From contig CAUZSN010000067.1 in NCBI GenBank assembly GCA_963582345.1, positions 1 through 16,107 on the forward strand: a stretch of DNA of 16,107 nt, in the 5' to 3' direction. Both the position numbers and the translations under genes were made by a program. This document shows, one piece after another, positions 1 through 6,676 of the stretch. The notes beneath the pieces were generated by a model. It had not been told where the DNA came from and did no database searches. It saw only the letters and a list, made by a program, of their open reading frames with translations. The stretch is from CAUZSN01 sp963582345 (lineage in GTDB: Bacteria > Planctomycetota > Planctomycetia > Planctomycetales > Planctomycetaceae). Position 1 is the stretch's first letter. The number at the start of each line of letters is the position of its first letter.

Positions 1-1
1 G

Positions 2-307
2 ATTGAGAGCTTGCGAAGTAGACTGAAAGGTCTGCCGGGAGACAACGGGGTGCACGCTAAGAGCAACGGTGTGTTTGCGGTGTACGGCGACCAGGTGGGT
101 TTCAACGGCCACAGCACTCACCAAGGAGGTGCCTACATGCTTAATCCTTTCGGGCAAGTTCTGAAGGCCTCAAAAGCTTCCCTCAATGATCAGATGATAG
201 TAGCTGAATTGGATCCTGAACTTGCGTGCAAGGCGCGGCGTCAGACGAATTTTATTCTTAAGAAACGTCGGCCGGAAGTATATCGGGAACTAACAGAAAT
301 GATTTGA
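2..307 (+). CDS. Carbon-nitrogen hydrolase (nitrilase family), 3' end only
   Basis: This is the C-terminal part, about 101 residues, of a protein whose start lies outside the window. The frame is open from base 2 to the TGA at 305-307. The segment reading NGVFAVYGDQVGFNGHSTHQ, then GGAYMLNPFGQVL and a later D-R-Q-T-type helix ending RRPEVYREL, has the pattern of the last strands and helix of nitrilase-superfamily amidases (the N-G-V-F strand, the L-N-P-x-G-x-V strand, the R-R-x-x-x-Y-x-x-L end). These enzymes hydrolyse amides, nitriles or carbamoyl groups in the cytoplasm. The Glu-Lys-Cys triad is normally upstream of this part and cannot be checked, so the substrate and catalytic competence are unknown. 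The TTG at 11 is an internal codon, not a start. The family call is from remembered motifs. Confidence 0.72.
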   Translation: MESLRSRLKGLPGDNGVHAKSNGVFAVYGDQVGFNGHSTHQGGAYMLNPFGQVLKASKASLNDQMIVAELDPELACKARRQTNFILKKRRPEVYRELTEMI

Positions 308-317
308 ATTTTCCAAC

Positions 318-404
318 AAATTGAGGATTGGAGTTTCCGATAGCCGAATCTCAAATCCTATGTTCAACAAGGCGATGATCCACGCGGCCGATGTTGCCGA
401 CTGA
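318..404 (+). pseudogene. Possible relic of an integrase C-terminal tail
   Basis: The stretch resembles the tail at 8208-8345 at both DNA and protein level. Near 318-332 it can be read as Q-Q-I-E-D-W-S. After a shift of frame it reads KAMIHAADVAD and ends at TGA 402-404. The other copy reads IIEQW and later VAMVRAADVKG before its stop. One frameshift is needed to join the halves, so it cannot be a working gene. The match is by eye, short and low in complexity, and could be coincidence. Confidence 0.25.
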
Positions 405-469
405 CCAACTTAGACCGCTACAGGTTTGCAGAGTCTTGCTCTAGTCTTCAAAATAGTGATACGAGAGGC

Positions 470-616
470 ATGGCTCGATCAATCGACGCATCGACCCGCA
501 GGTGGGTTGACGCTGAGCAAGAGTTTAAGAGAGCCGACGCGGAGCTCTCAGACTATCGAAGAGACCATCCTGAGACTGACTCCTACGATACCGAGGTCGA
601 CGAGGTGATTCTGTAA
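470..616 (+). CDS. Small acidic hypothetical protein (48 aa)
   Basis: ATG at 470 opens a 48-codon frame to TAA at 614-616. The product begins MARSIDASTRRWVDAEQEFK and ends with an acidic stretch, DSYDTEVDEVIL. The composition, rich in Asp, Glu and Arg with alternating charge, looks like a helical coding product rather than a random reading. I do not recognise a family. A purine run sits directly against the start, too close to be a normal ribosome binding site, so translation is uncertain. It lies 20-26 bases before the truncated hydrolase-like reading frame at 642 and could be the surviving partner of a decayed gene pair, or part of a larger lost gene, since its frame is open upstream. Confidence 0.35.
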   Translation: MARSIDASTRRWVDAEQEFKRADAELSDYRRDHPETDSYDTEVDEVIL

Positions 617-641
617 GGAACCGCGGCGAACGAGGATGAGT

Positions 642-845
642 ATGCGAGCTTGTTGCTCCATTCTATTGCTGACTGGAAGTCTCGCAGCCAACGCCGGGGA
701 GTTTTCTGGTAAGTCGTCGGATTGGCGAGGATTTGCACGGTACCAGTTTTCTGTTGCCGAACAGCGGTGCTGGATTGTTACGCCGAAGGCGGCCACGAGT
801 CTGCCCCCCTTTCAGACTGTCTCAGACAGTCTGCTTTTCAGATGA
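642..845 (+). pseudogene. Truncated 5' end of a secreted hydrolase-like gene
   Basis: From ATG 642 (GAGG six bases upstream; ATG 636 is an alternative in the same frame) the frame gives a signal peptide, MRACCSILLLTGSLAANA, then GKSSDWRGFARYQFSVAEQR and WIVTPKAA, and stops at TGA 843-845 after about 67 residues. The segment after the signal peptide recalls the N-terminus of planctomycete alpha/beta hydrolases, where a G-K-x-S-x-W-x-G-F-x-R-Y-x-F strand is followed by a V-x-P-K strand and then the catalytic domain. Here the frame instead runs into a low-complexity stretch and a perfect palindrome (813-833) and ends, so only a stub remains. I infer a gene truncated by deletion or rearrangement. 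A short secreted peptide in its own right cannot be excluded. Confidence 0.42.
813..833. repeat. Perfect 21-bp palindrome between convergent genes
   Basis: The arms CAGACTGTCT and AGACAGTCTG are perfect reverse complements around a single C. It lies between the end of the truncated gene at 845 and the 3' end of the lipoprotein gene at 871, so a bidirectional terminator is possible. The following plus-strand run is only CTTTT and there is no T-run on the minus strand, which makes a strong intrinsic terminator doubtful. Confidence 0.6.
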
Positions 846-870
846 AATTCAGGGCGGACCTGACACAGCG

Positions 871-1323
871 TTACCCCGGTTCTGCTTCTTCGTCGGTGAT
901 GGCTCGAACCACTTCCAGCTTGTGGTTTTCGACGTCATACTTGTATTGCCACTCACCCGGCAACACCGGCAGCTGAATTCTATTGGCCTTGATGATCTTT
1001 TCCATGAACTCCTGGTGGTCCTTCGGATACCGTCCGTGAATGGCATTGAACAGATTCAGCGCATGCTCGATATACGATTTCATAATCTGTTCGACCATCG
1101 GCCGATACGCCTGTAAACCGTAGGTCACTGGGTTGTCGACCTGAACCTTGGAATCGCTGACTTCTTGCTTGGCGTCCGGATTGAATTCACCGACATCCTG
1201 CGTCTTTTTTCCGATGATACTGTTTGGTGACTTCTTGGTTTGTTCTTCCAACGCGTCCATACAGCCCAACAGCGGTCCGACGACCAATGCAGCGCAGCAG
1301 AGAGATCTGATGGGAATTCGCAT
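871..1323 (-). CDS. Small lipoprotein, unknown function (150 aa)
   Basis: The chosen start at 1323 is preceded by AAGGAG nine bases upstream. It gives MRIPIRSLCCAALVVGPLLG followed by Cys21, a lipoprotein signal peptide with an L-L-G-C lipobox, so the product is probably lipid-anchored outside the cytoplasmic membrane. A longer reading up to 1419 adds 32 residues that would bury the signal peptide, and I reject it. The mature part has a charged linker (about 25-75), a helix with ALNLFNAIHGRYP (about 97-110), and a C-terminal segment GEWQYKYDVENHKLEVV. The R-Y-P after a long helix followed by a compact beta end recalls the C-terminal part of pilin-like (GspG-type) proteins, but no prepilin N-terminus is present. 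It is divergent from the hydroxylase gene, with 151 bases between starts. Family unknown. Confidence 0.82.
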   Translation of the reverse strand: MRIPIRSLCCAALVVGPLLGCMDALEEQTKKSPNSIIGKKTQDVGEFNPDAKQEVSDSKVQVDNPVTYGLQAYRPMVEQIMKSYIEHALNLFNAIHGRYPKDHQEFMEKIIKANRIQLPVLPGEWQYKYDVENHKLEVVRAITDEEAEPG

Positions 1324-1474
1324 CACGTTTGTCTCCTTGCATGAGCCCGCAGGAAAGCAAAGACTCCAACTAAATTTTAGTTTAAGTATGCTGCAGCCAA
1401 TGGGCAACGGCTCACCCACTCGCGGGCAGATTCAGATTCCACTGTGATAAGATATCCTGTATTATTGGGAGGCA

Positions 1475-2374
1475 ATGGTGACCCCAACAAGTGTGAACGT
1501 ATCGAGTGAGCGACAGGTAACCACCGTATGCGCTGTTACGAGCGTCGCCGAACAAGCGAAACCATGGCCGCGGAAAACCTGGATGTACACGCGCAAAGTC
1601 CTGAAGCGGGCTCTGCCGTTTGTCATCGTCGGCTTTTTTTATCCTCCAGTTGTGATCGTGTATCTGGCCACCGGCGTGTACGACGTTGTTCGACACGGCA
1701 GAGACCTGGCCGCAACTTTTCACCAGTATTTCCTGATCAATGGAACCCTGACCTGGTTTCTCAGTCCGCTCAACACGCTGATCGACATCCTAAGTCTGCC
1801 CTTCGTCAACAAGAAGATCTACAAGCTGGCCGATTTTCCCAAGGCGTACCAGAAGGAGATCAGGGAGGTCACCGAAGGCTGTCCCACCGAAACGATCATC
1901 GCCGAAATACATCGAAGAAGCCAGGCGGAGCAGAGGACGCTGGCCATTTACAAATGGTACCGATTCAATAACCCGGCAGCGGACTGCAAACTGTTCCAGA
2001 AGAATTTCAAGTACGTCCTTACCATCGGGGTTTCCACATTCGCGCCGCAAACCAAGACGAGCAGGCACTTCGGGTGGTTGCGTGCAGGCATCCGGGTCTT
2101 GTACAACATCGATCCCACGCCGAATGAGGGTGCCTACATCATCGTGAACGGAACACGCCATACCTGGTGTAAGGATGGTCCGCTGTTCATGTTCGACGAT
2201 ACAGTCCTTCACCAGTCGTTCAATATGACGGACGTGGAACGACACTGCCTGTTCATCGATGTAGTTCGACCGTCCTATGTCCCGGTGCTGTTGAGGAACT
2301 TCGTCAAGCTCCTGGGCTTCTTCTGCACACGCCTGCCCTTCCTCAGCAGGTCTTCGAACTGGCGCCTGATTTAG
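1475..2374 (+). CDS. LpxO/AspH-like Fe(II)/2-oxoglutarate-dependent hydroxylase
   Basis: The product has 299 residues and belongs to the aspartyl/asparaginyl beta-hydroxylase fold family, closest in layout to the lipid A 2-hydroxylase LpxO. Residues about 45-72 form a membrane segment. Residues 89-122 (NGTLTWFLSPLNTLID, then a short helix ending in KLADFPK) match in order the LpxO segment before its catalytic core. In the core, His198 and His246 (in FDDTVLHQSFN) are the expected iron ligands, and Arg256 in ERHCLFIDVVRP is the expected 2-oxoglutarate-binding arginine. The second position after the first His is Gly200, where LpxO has Asp; animal AspH likewise uses two histidines and a glycine there. 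The enzyme probably hydroxylates a membrane-embedded lipid or a protein side chain at the inner membrane; the substrate is inferred only. GGGAGG at 1467-1472 is too close to ATG 1475 and fits GTG 1478 better, so translation may begin one codon later. Confidence 0.8.
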   Translation: MVTPTSVNVSSERQVTTVCAVTSVAEQAKPWPRKTWMYTRKVLKRALPFVIVGFFYPPVVIVYLATGVYDVVRHGRDLAATFHQYFLINGTLTWFLSPLNTLIDILSLPFVNKKIYKLADFPKAYQKEIREVTEGCPTETIIAEIHRRSQAEQRTLAIYKWYRFNNPAADCKLFQKNFKYVLTIGVSTFAPQTKTSRHFGWLRAGIRVLYNIDPTPNEGAYIIVNGTRHTWCKDGPLFMFDDTVLHQSFNMTDVERHCLFIDVVRPSYVPVLLRNFVKLLGFFCTRLPFLSRSSNWRLI

Positions 2375-2380
2375 CTTGAA

Positions 2381-2517
2381 GACGACGAGTTGTCACCCTT
2401 TTTGCTTGCAGTTGCCAGCAATCGCAAAGCATCGCACGTCATTGAATGATGCGGATCAAGTAGAACAGTCTGAGGTTTGGTCCAACGCTTGTACGACGTT
2501 TAGGATTCGGTCTTTCG
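2381..2517 (+). repeat. Dispersed 137-bp repeat, copy 1
   Basis: It starts with GACGACGAGTT just after the hydroxylase stop and aligns without gaps for about 120 bases with 8490-8625 in the same orientation. The best conserved core is the stretch CGCACGTCATTGAATGATGC, which contains the short inverted repeat TCATTGAATGA. Identity by eye is roughly 85-90 percent, with differences spread over all codon positions. The surrounding 2375-2681 gap holds no other supported gene. Confidence 0.8.
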
Positions 2518-2580
2518 AGAATTTGACCCAGCCCCCCACCCCCTTCGCGTCTGCGTGGATGTTAATTGCTCTGAACAATC

Positions 2581-2641
2581 TGCAACAGAAATTCAGATTT
2601 CGAATTCTTGTTGCGGGAGTGCTGCCGGAAGCGTAGCGACT
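2581..2641 (+). repeat. Short repeat motifs 3' of the TPR gene
   Basis: The 34-base stretch from 2581 (TGCAACAGAAATTCAG, then an AATTCTTGTTGC end) and the motif TGCTGCCGGAAG at 2620-2631 both recur beyond the other end of the TPR gene, at 3780-3814 and 3727-3738, but in swapped order. The TPR gene is thus bracketed by related non-coding sequence. Confidence 0.55.
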
Positions 2642-2681
2642 CTTTTGCCAGTCAGTCTTCGCTGAATTCGTCGGTAGGGAC

Positions 2682-3539
2682 CTATCTCAGCGATTTAACC
2701 TTGTCGAAGTCATCTTTGGATTTTTGAAGGTCGCCTTTTTCTTTGTACGCGTTGCCGCGATTGCGGTAGGCCCACACGTTGTTTGGCTTCAGCCGGATGA
2801 CTTGGGTGAAATCCTCGATCGCTTTGTCGTATTCACCTTTTTTGGAGTACGCTCGGCCGCGCCATGTGTAGGTCACCGTGTCGTTTGGCTTCAGCCGGAT
2901 GATTTTGGTGTAATCCTCGATCGCTTTGTCATATTCGCGTTTTTTGGAGTACGCTCGGCCACGATGTTTGTAGGCCGACACGTCGTTTGGATTCAGTCGG
3001 ATGGCTTGGGTGAAATCCTTGATTGCCTTGTCGTATTCGCTTTTTTTGCTATATACGTCACCGCGATTGTGGTAGGCCGCCACGTCGTTTGGCTTCAGTC
3101 GGATGACTTCGGTGTGATCCTTGATCGCTTTGTCATATTCGCGTTTTTTTCCGTACGCGATGCCGCGATTGTAGTAGGCCCGCACGTAATCTGGCTTCAA
3201 CTGGATGGCTTGGGTGTAATCTTCGATTGCCTTGTCATATTCGCCTTTGTAGCGGTACGCGTTGCCGCGACTGCGGTAGGCGAGCGCGTAGTTTGGCTTC
3301 AGTCGGATGGCTTCGGTGAAATCCTCGATCGCTTTGTCGTATTCGCGTTTTTTTCTGTATACGTCGCCGCGACTGTGGTAGGCCTCCGCATTGTTTGGAT
3401 CCGACCGGATGGTTTCGGTGTAGATCGCGATATTGTCGCTTGCGAGCAATACGTGGTTGTCTTGGTTAGTGATCGCGTGAGTGAAAGCAACCAGCAACAG
3501 CACTAGCGCAACGCGATAGATTCGGTGATACTGGTTCAT
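2682..3539 (-). CDS. Secreted tetratricopeptide (TPR) repeat protein
   Basis: The product has 285 residues. The start at 3539 has TAGGAG upstream at normal spacing. Residues 1-22 form a signal peptide (a basic MNQYHRIYR start, then VALVLLLVAFTHA), so the protein is exported to the periplasm or paryphoplasm. After a half-repeat at about 37-50 come seven TPR units of 34 residues (51-285). Each follows the pattern A-Y-x-x-R-G-x-x-Y-x-x-K-x-E-Y-D-K-A-I-x-D-x-T-x-x-I-x-L-x-P-N, and the last is divergent. TPR superhelices bind protein partners; there is no enzymatic domain. The DNA repeats with an exact 102-base period, for example at 2781, 2883 and 2985, and neighbouring units are very alike, which suggests recent tandem expansion or gene conversion. 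It is a monocistronic gene with no clear functional partner nearby. Confidence 0.93.
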   Translation of the reverse strand: MNQYHRIYRVALVLLLVAFTHAITNQDNHVLLASDNIAIYTETIRSDPNNAEAYHSRGDVYRKKREYDKAIEDFTEAIRLKPNYALAYRSRGNAYRYKGEYDKAIEDYTQAIQLKPDYVRAYYNRGIAYGKKREYDKAIKDHTEVIRLKPNDVAAYHNRGDVYSKKSEYDKAIKDFTQAIRLNPNDVSAYKHRGRAYSKKREYDKAIEDYTKIIRLKPNDTVTYTWRGRAYSKKGEYDKAIEDFTQVIRLKPNNVWAYRNRGNAYKEKGDLQKSKDDFDKVKSLR

Positions 3540-3970
3540 AGCAGTGATCTCCTACAATGAAACCGCTAGTGGAGTGAGTGCCACAACCTAGCTGTAAAAG
3601 CAGTCGCCATAGCCTACCGCGGAACGAATGGGGATCACAAGTTCGTCACGCTATCCCACAACGCGGAATCGGAAATAAACGAACGCCAAAAATTCAGCGT
3701 ATCGTCAGAGCAAGGGGAACGCAAATTGCTGCCGGAAGTGCGACGACTTAGTTATTGGGGCGAGTTTGGCTCGTAAACCTGCAACAAAAAATTCAGCTTC
3801 CTAATTCTTATTGCCTCCGTCTGAGAGGGTCGCGTGCAACCATTATCTGCAAATCACTGACGATCATTTCCAGCAAACGGTTCAGCCAAACACGTAGGTG
3901 GTGCGAAATGCGGCGCGGCAACCCGCCGTTTCTCGTCGCACGGGCTCGCATTCATCATCTGACATACATG
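3540..3970. other. Gene-free stretch between TPR gene and tRNA-Arg
   Basis: No convincing gene lies here on either strand. It should contain the promoter of the TPR gene near 3540-3600, but I see no clear -35/-10 pair. It carries the repeat motifs at 3727-3738 and 3780-3814. There is an imperfect inverted repeat at about 3902-3940, with TGCGA on the outside and GCGGCG facing CGCCGT inside, around a CGGCAAC loop. Confidence 0.5.
3727..3814 (+). repeat. Short repeat motifs 5' of the TPR gene
   Basis: These are the counterparts of the motifs at 2581-2641: TGCTGCCGGAAG at 3727-3738 and a 35-base stretch at 3780-3814 beginning TGCAACAAAAAATTCAG and ending AATTCTTATTGC. The two motifs are in the opposite order from the other flank. 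Confidence 0.55.
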
Positions 3971-3993
3971 AAAAAACCCCTGTTTTGCAGGGG
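3971..3993 (-). terminator. Intrinsic terminator of tRNA-Arg
   Basis: On the minus strand CCCCTG, loop CAAAA, CAGGGG is followed by six T (3976-3971). It lies 28 bases after the tRNA 3' end. Together with adjacent bases it shares the sequence TGCGAC and GTTTTGCAGGGG with the terminator found after ssrA at 10289-10341. Confidence 0.85.
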
Positions 3994-4021
3994 CATGCGA
4001 CGAACTGCATGAATACCAAAG

Positions 4022-4100
<79 letters not shown>

Positions 4101-4119
4101 CGGTAGACAGCGTGTGTTC

Positions 4120-4148
4120 AAATTACTGAATCGAGTTTGTGTTGACAA
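4120..4148 (-). promoter_or_regulatory. Sigma-70-type promoter of tRNA-Arg
   Basis: On the minus strand TTGTCA (4148-4143) is separated by 17 bases from TAATTT (4125-4120). The -10 element ends 24 bases before the mature tRNA, leaving a short leader. One mismatch to the consensus -35 and one or two to the -10; the spacing is ideal. Confidence 0.65.
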
Positions 4149-4336
4149 TTGCAAACATCCACCGCCGGACTCCTTCGGCGAAATCGACACAGCAACCCAA
4201 TCGGGGCGCCGTTTCTAATGACTCCCACTTTGCGAGTGGTTGATTACACCCGTGATCTAAGGTCACCGAAGATTGTCGGGATCTGCGACGACGTGGTCTG
4301 CCGAAAAACTGCTCGATGCAACATCGATCCGCGCTG

Positions 4337-6163
4337 CTATGAGGCGGACCGAAGAGGGCAATAATTGAGGCGAGGGCGGCGTTTGAACTTTCTCCTTACA
4401 ATACAACTCTGCCAAGTTAATTTTCCGGCAGTTGAGTAATCCATGGGTAACACTTGCACCAAAATTTCGAGATCAGAAACCGTTGCCCACGCTTTTACCT
4501 GGCCGCATTTTGGAGTGAATTGACGACGCAGGTCCAGTGTTTCACCAACATAGAGCTTTCGATTGCGCCCTTCTTCGCTTAGAACATATAGACCTGGATG
4601 GTCCGGCAGCGCCCTAGGGCTGAGATCATGGATATGAAGCATCTCGCCGAATCGGGATGGTGGCATAAGTACTGCAGCTCGACTGCGGACATTTTCTGCT
4701 TTCTTTCGAAACTTTAGTGCAGCCCACCTATACTCAAACGGCTTTTGACCAGGAGCGAATTGGGCAGCTTTTTTGTCGAATTCAATGGAAAGTGCTGGAT
4801 CGCATAGGATCTCGTCGAGGCTCTTCGCAACCTTATCGTTTAGCATGCTCTGCCATGCAATCTCGCTCGCGAACAAGAAGTGTTCGCAATCGTCCCAAGA
4901 CAAACTAGTTCGGTGTCGAGTTTCGATGTCGGATAACTTGCCTGCCTTTCGAAGCCGAAACAACAACATATTCCACGTTCGGGCATCGCCCACCAAATCG
5001 AGACGATCGCACACATCGACAAATCCTTTGTTGAGATCCGGATCGGCAACGACGCGGTCGGCGGAAAATCCGTTATGCTTTAGACGAAACGCTTCAACAA
5101 TCCCTCGTAGCGTCAACTCAAGTTGAATTTCGTCGTATCGCTTTTCCTTTAACAAAAGGTCTTTCTGCGCAGCTAATCCTCCCCCTTTGTTTTTTTTTCT
5201 GCCACGTGTGCTAGTTTTCGTCGCACTTTTCAGTGGTTCCGCAGAGCCTTCGAGCCGGTCGCCAACTCGAATAGCGCTCAGTCTTTCAATGCTGTATTGC
5301 ACATAGTCTCTGGAGACCTCGAAACCGATAAACTGACGGCCAAGTTTCTTGGTGACTGCAAGTGTCGTGGCGCTACCGGAAAACGGATCAAGAACCACTT
5401 CTCCCGGTCTCGAACACGTTCGGATAATGCGACCTAACAACTGCTCTGGCATTTGACATCCGTGGAAGCCGGCCCGTTCTTTGAAAGTCCCCGCCACGCG
5501 CGGAAAGTACCAGGTGTCCTCAGCCGAGCTAAAGCATTGATCCGAATCTTGTGGACGTAGTGTGTACGTTCTATCGTTATCGACTGGCGGAGCGAGCGAA
5601 CCAGGAGACCAAGAACCATCATCATCACTGATGAGTTCTCCAACGACGTCGGCAGGTCGAATGATCCACGTGTCGTCCGGGAGCCGCCCGTCAGGATTTG
5701 CCCGCTTGTCGTTATAGACAAGCTCGCGTGCTGACGGAACACGGTTATCGAGATCCTCGTCGCAAAACGTGAAGTTCTCTTCATCCTTGACAAAATGAAA
5801 CAGGTGGACGTGTGAACGAGTGAACTTCTTCGAACAATTGACGCCGAACGTGTAGTACCAGATCACCCAACTGCGACAATGAAATCCGATCTTTTGGCTT
5901 TCGAGCTTCAACTCGGCAGCATACTGGTCGCCAATCGCGAGCCAAAACGTTCCGTCCGGCTTCATGACACGTGAGACCGCTGAGATCCATGTGGTCGACC
6001 AGTCGATGTACTGTTGGTGCTCAACCGAGTCGTCGTAGACATCATAGTCGTAACCAATATTGAATGGCGGGTCTGCAAATACGAGATTGACACTGCCCGG
6101 CGAAAGTTCGTTCATTTGGGCGATGCAGTCGCCCTGGATAATTCGATTGAATATCTCATCCAT
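4337..6163 (-). CDS. Beta-class DNA methyltransferase with C-terminal GIY-YIG-like domain
   Basis: A 608-residue protein beginning MDEIFNRIIQGDC. GGAG lies eight bases upstream of ATG 6163; a longer reading from 6232 adds 23 residues with no ribosome site. Motif IV, DPPFN, is at 31-35 and motif I, DPFSGSATT, is at 259-267. The order IV before I defines the beta class, which methylates N6 of adenine or N4 of cytosine. The target-recognition region lies between them. Residues about 300-330 are a basic linker. Residues about 337-447 are a helical region (ADPDLN, then WNMLLFRLRKAGKL) that I do not recognise. Residues 520-608 match a GIY-YIG nuclease fold: GLYVL with Tyr526, then KLYVGETLDLRRQF with Tyr538, then a PRLN end with Asn600. 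The usual catalytic Arg is Gln548 and the usual Glu is Gln585, so nuclease activity is doubtful. There is no separate restriction gene beside it. Target sequence unknown. Confidence 0.9.
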   Translation of the reverse strand: MDEIFNRIIQGDCIAQMNELSPGSVNLVFADPPFNIGYDYDVYDDSVEHQQYIDWSTTWISAVSRVMKPDGTFWLAIGDQYAAELKLESQKIGFHCRSWVIWYYTFGVNCSKKFTRSHVHLFHFVKDEENFTFCDEDLDNRVPSARELVYNDKRANPDGRLPDDTWIIRPADVVGELISDDDGSWSPGSLAPPVDNDRTYTLRPQDSDQCFSSAEDTWYFPRVAGTFKERAGFHGCQMPEQLLGRIIRTCSRPGEVVLDPFSGSATTLAVTKKLGRQFIGFEVSRDYVQYSIERLSAIRVGDRLEGSAEPLKSATKTSTRGRKKNKGGGLAAQKDLLLKEKRYDEIQLELTLRGIVEAFRLKHNGFSADRVVADPDLNKGFVDVCDRLDLVGDARTWNMLLFRLRKAGKLSDIETRHRTSLSWDDCEHFLFASEIAWQSMLNDKVAKSLDEILCDPALSIEFDKKAAQFAPGQKPFEYRWAALKFRKKAENVRSRAAVLMPPSRFGEMLHIHDLSPRALPDHPGLYVLSEEGRNRKLYVGETLDLRRQFTPKCGQVKAWATVSDLEILVQVLPMDYSTAGKLTWQSCIVRRKFKRRPRLNYCPLRSAS

Positions 6164-6429
6164 GCTTGGAACTCCGATCCCTCCACAAAGGCCTTCCGAT
6201 TCTATCGACCGGGTCTTCTTAGCGCAAGCCATGGAACCGCATATTGCCGATTTCGGCCCGAATCAAAGTGAGAGGGGATGCTTGTAGCCACCGTACCACA
6301 GCAAGATATGGAAACCACATTAATGCAAATGGCATTCACTCACGCATGCAAGCGATAGGAATCAAGTGACCAAGATAATACGCTAGCATCCAACGTATTT
6401 TATAGTCATTCGAAATGGAGGACGTGATC

Positions 6430-6615
6430 ATGGTGGAACACATGGCGACAACGTTGAAACTCAAGGAGAAACAATTAGGGCACCTCGACACGATGACGAA
6501 GAAATACGACCTGCCAGATCGCTCCAAGGCACTCCGATGCCTGATCGCCTTTGCCGCACAGGAAACGGAATGCGAAACGTCCATCTATACGGAAAATAGA
6601 TGTGTAAACTGCTAA
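6430..6615 (+). CDS. Small hypothetical protein, possible ribbon-helix-helix type
   Basis: The 61-residue product starts MVEHMATTLKLKEKQLGHLD. GGAGG at 6417-6421 is eight bases from ATG 6430, which decides against ATG 6415 (upstream of the Shine-Dalgarno). The strand-like start ATTLKLKEKQ, then helix LDTMTKKYDL and a second helix SKALRCLIAFAAQE, resembles the strand-helix-helix plan of small DNA-binding CopG/MetJ-like proteins. The end ENRCVNC carries two cysteines. I believe short proteins with this kind of R-C-x-x-C end recur in planctomycetes, but cannot confirm it. It is divergent from the methyltransferase (267 bases between starts), which leaves room for shared control; a regulatory link is only a possibility. 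Confidence 0.7.
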   Translation: MVEHMATTLKLKEKQLGHLDTMTKKYDLPDRSKALRCLIAFAAQETECETSIYTENRCVNC

Positions 6616-6676
6616 CGTACAAGGCGTTTTGTTCTCTCGCGAGAACAAAACTATGAATTCCGCTTGTAGCTTGACT

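Noticed and set aside
733..1116. Plus-strand 127-residue frame
   Set aside because: It lies mostly antisense to the lipoprotein gene, which has a strong ribosome site and lipobox.
2376..2636. Open frame of 86 residues over repeat copy 1, with a similar peptide read over copy 2 at 8437-8928
   Set aside because: The peptide similarity (LNDADQVEQSEVW) comes from the DNA repeat. It ends at the repeat borders and differences fall at all codon positions, so there is no sign of protein-level selection.
2724..3506. Plus-strand 260-residue frame opposite the TPR gene
   Set aside because: It is a mirror of the 102-base repeats of the TPR gene; its own periodicity (VVWLQPDDFG-type units) is dictated by the other strand.
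2682..3539. Regularly spaced repeats that could suggest a CRISPR array
   Set aside because: The 102-base period is coding for TPR units, with no alternation of short identical repeats and unique spacers.
4337..6232. An adjacent classical restriction endonuclease gene
   Set aside because: No second gene lies next to the methyltransferase on either side; the only nuclease-like sequence is its own C-terminal domain.
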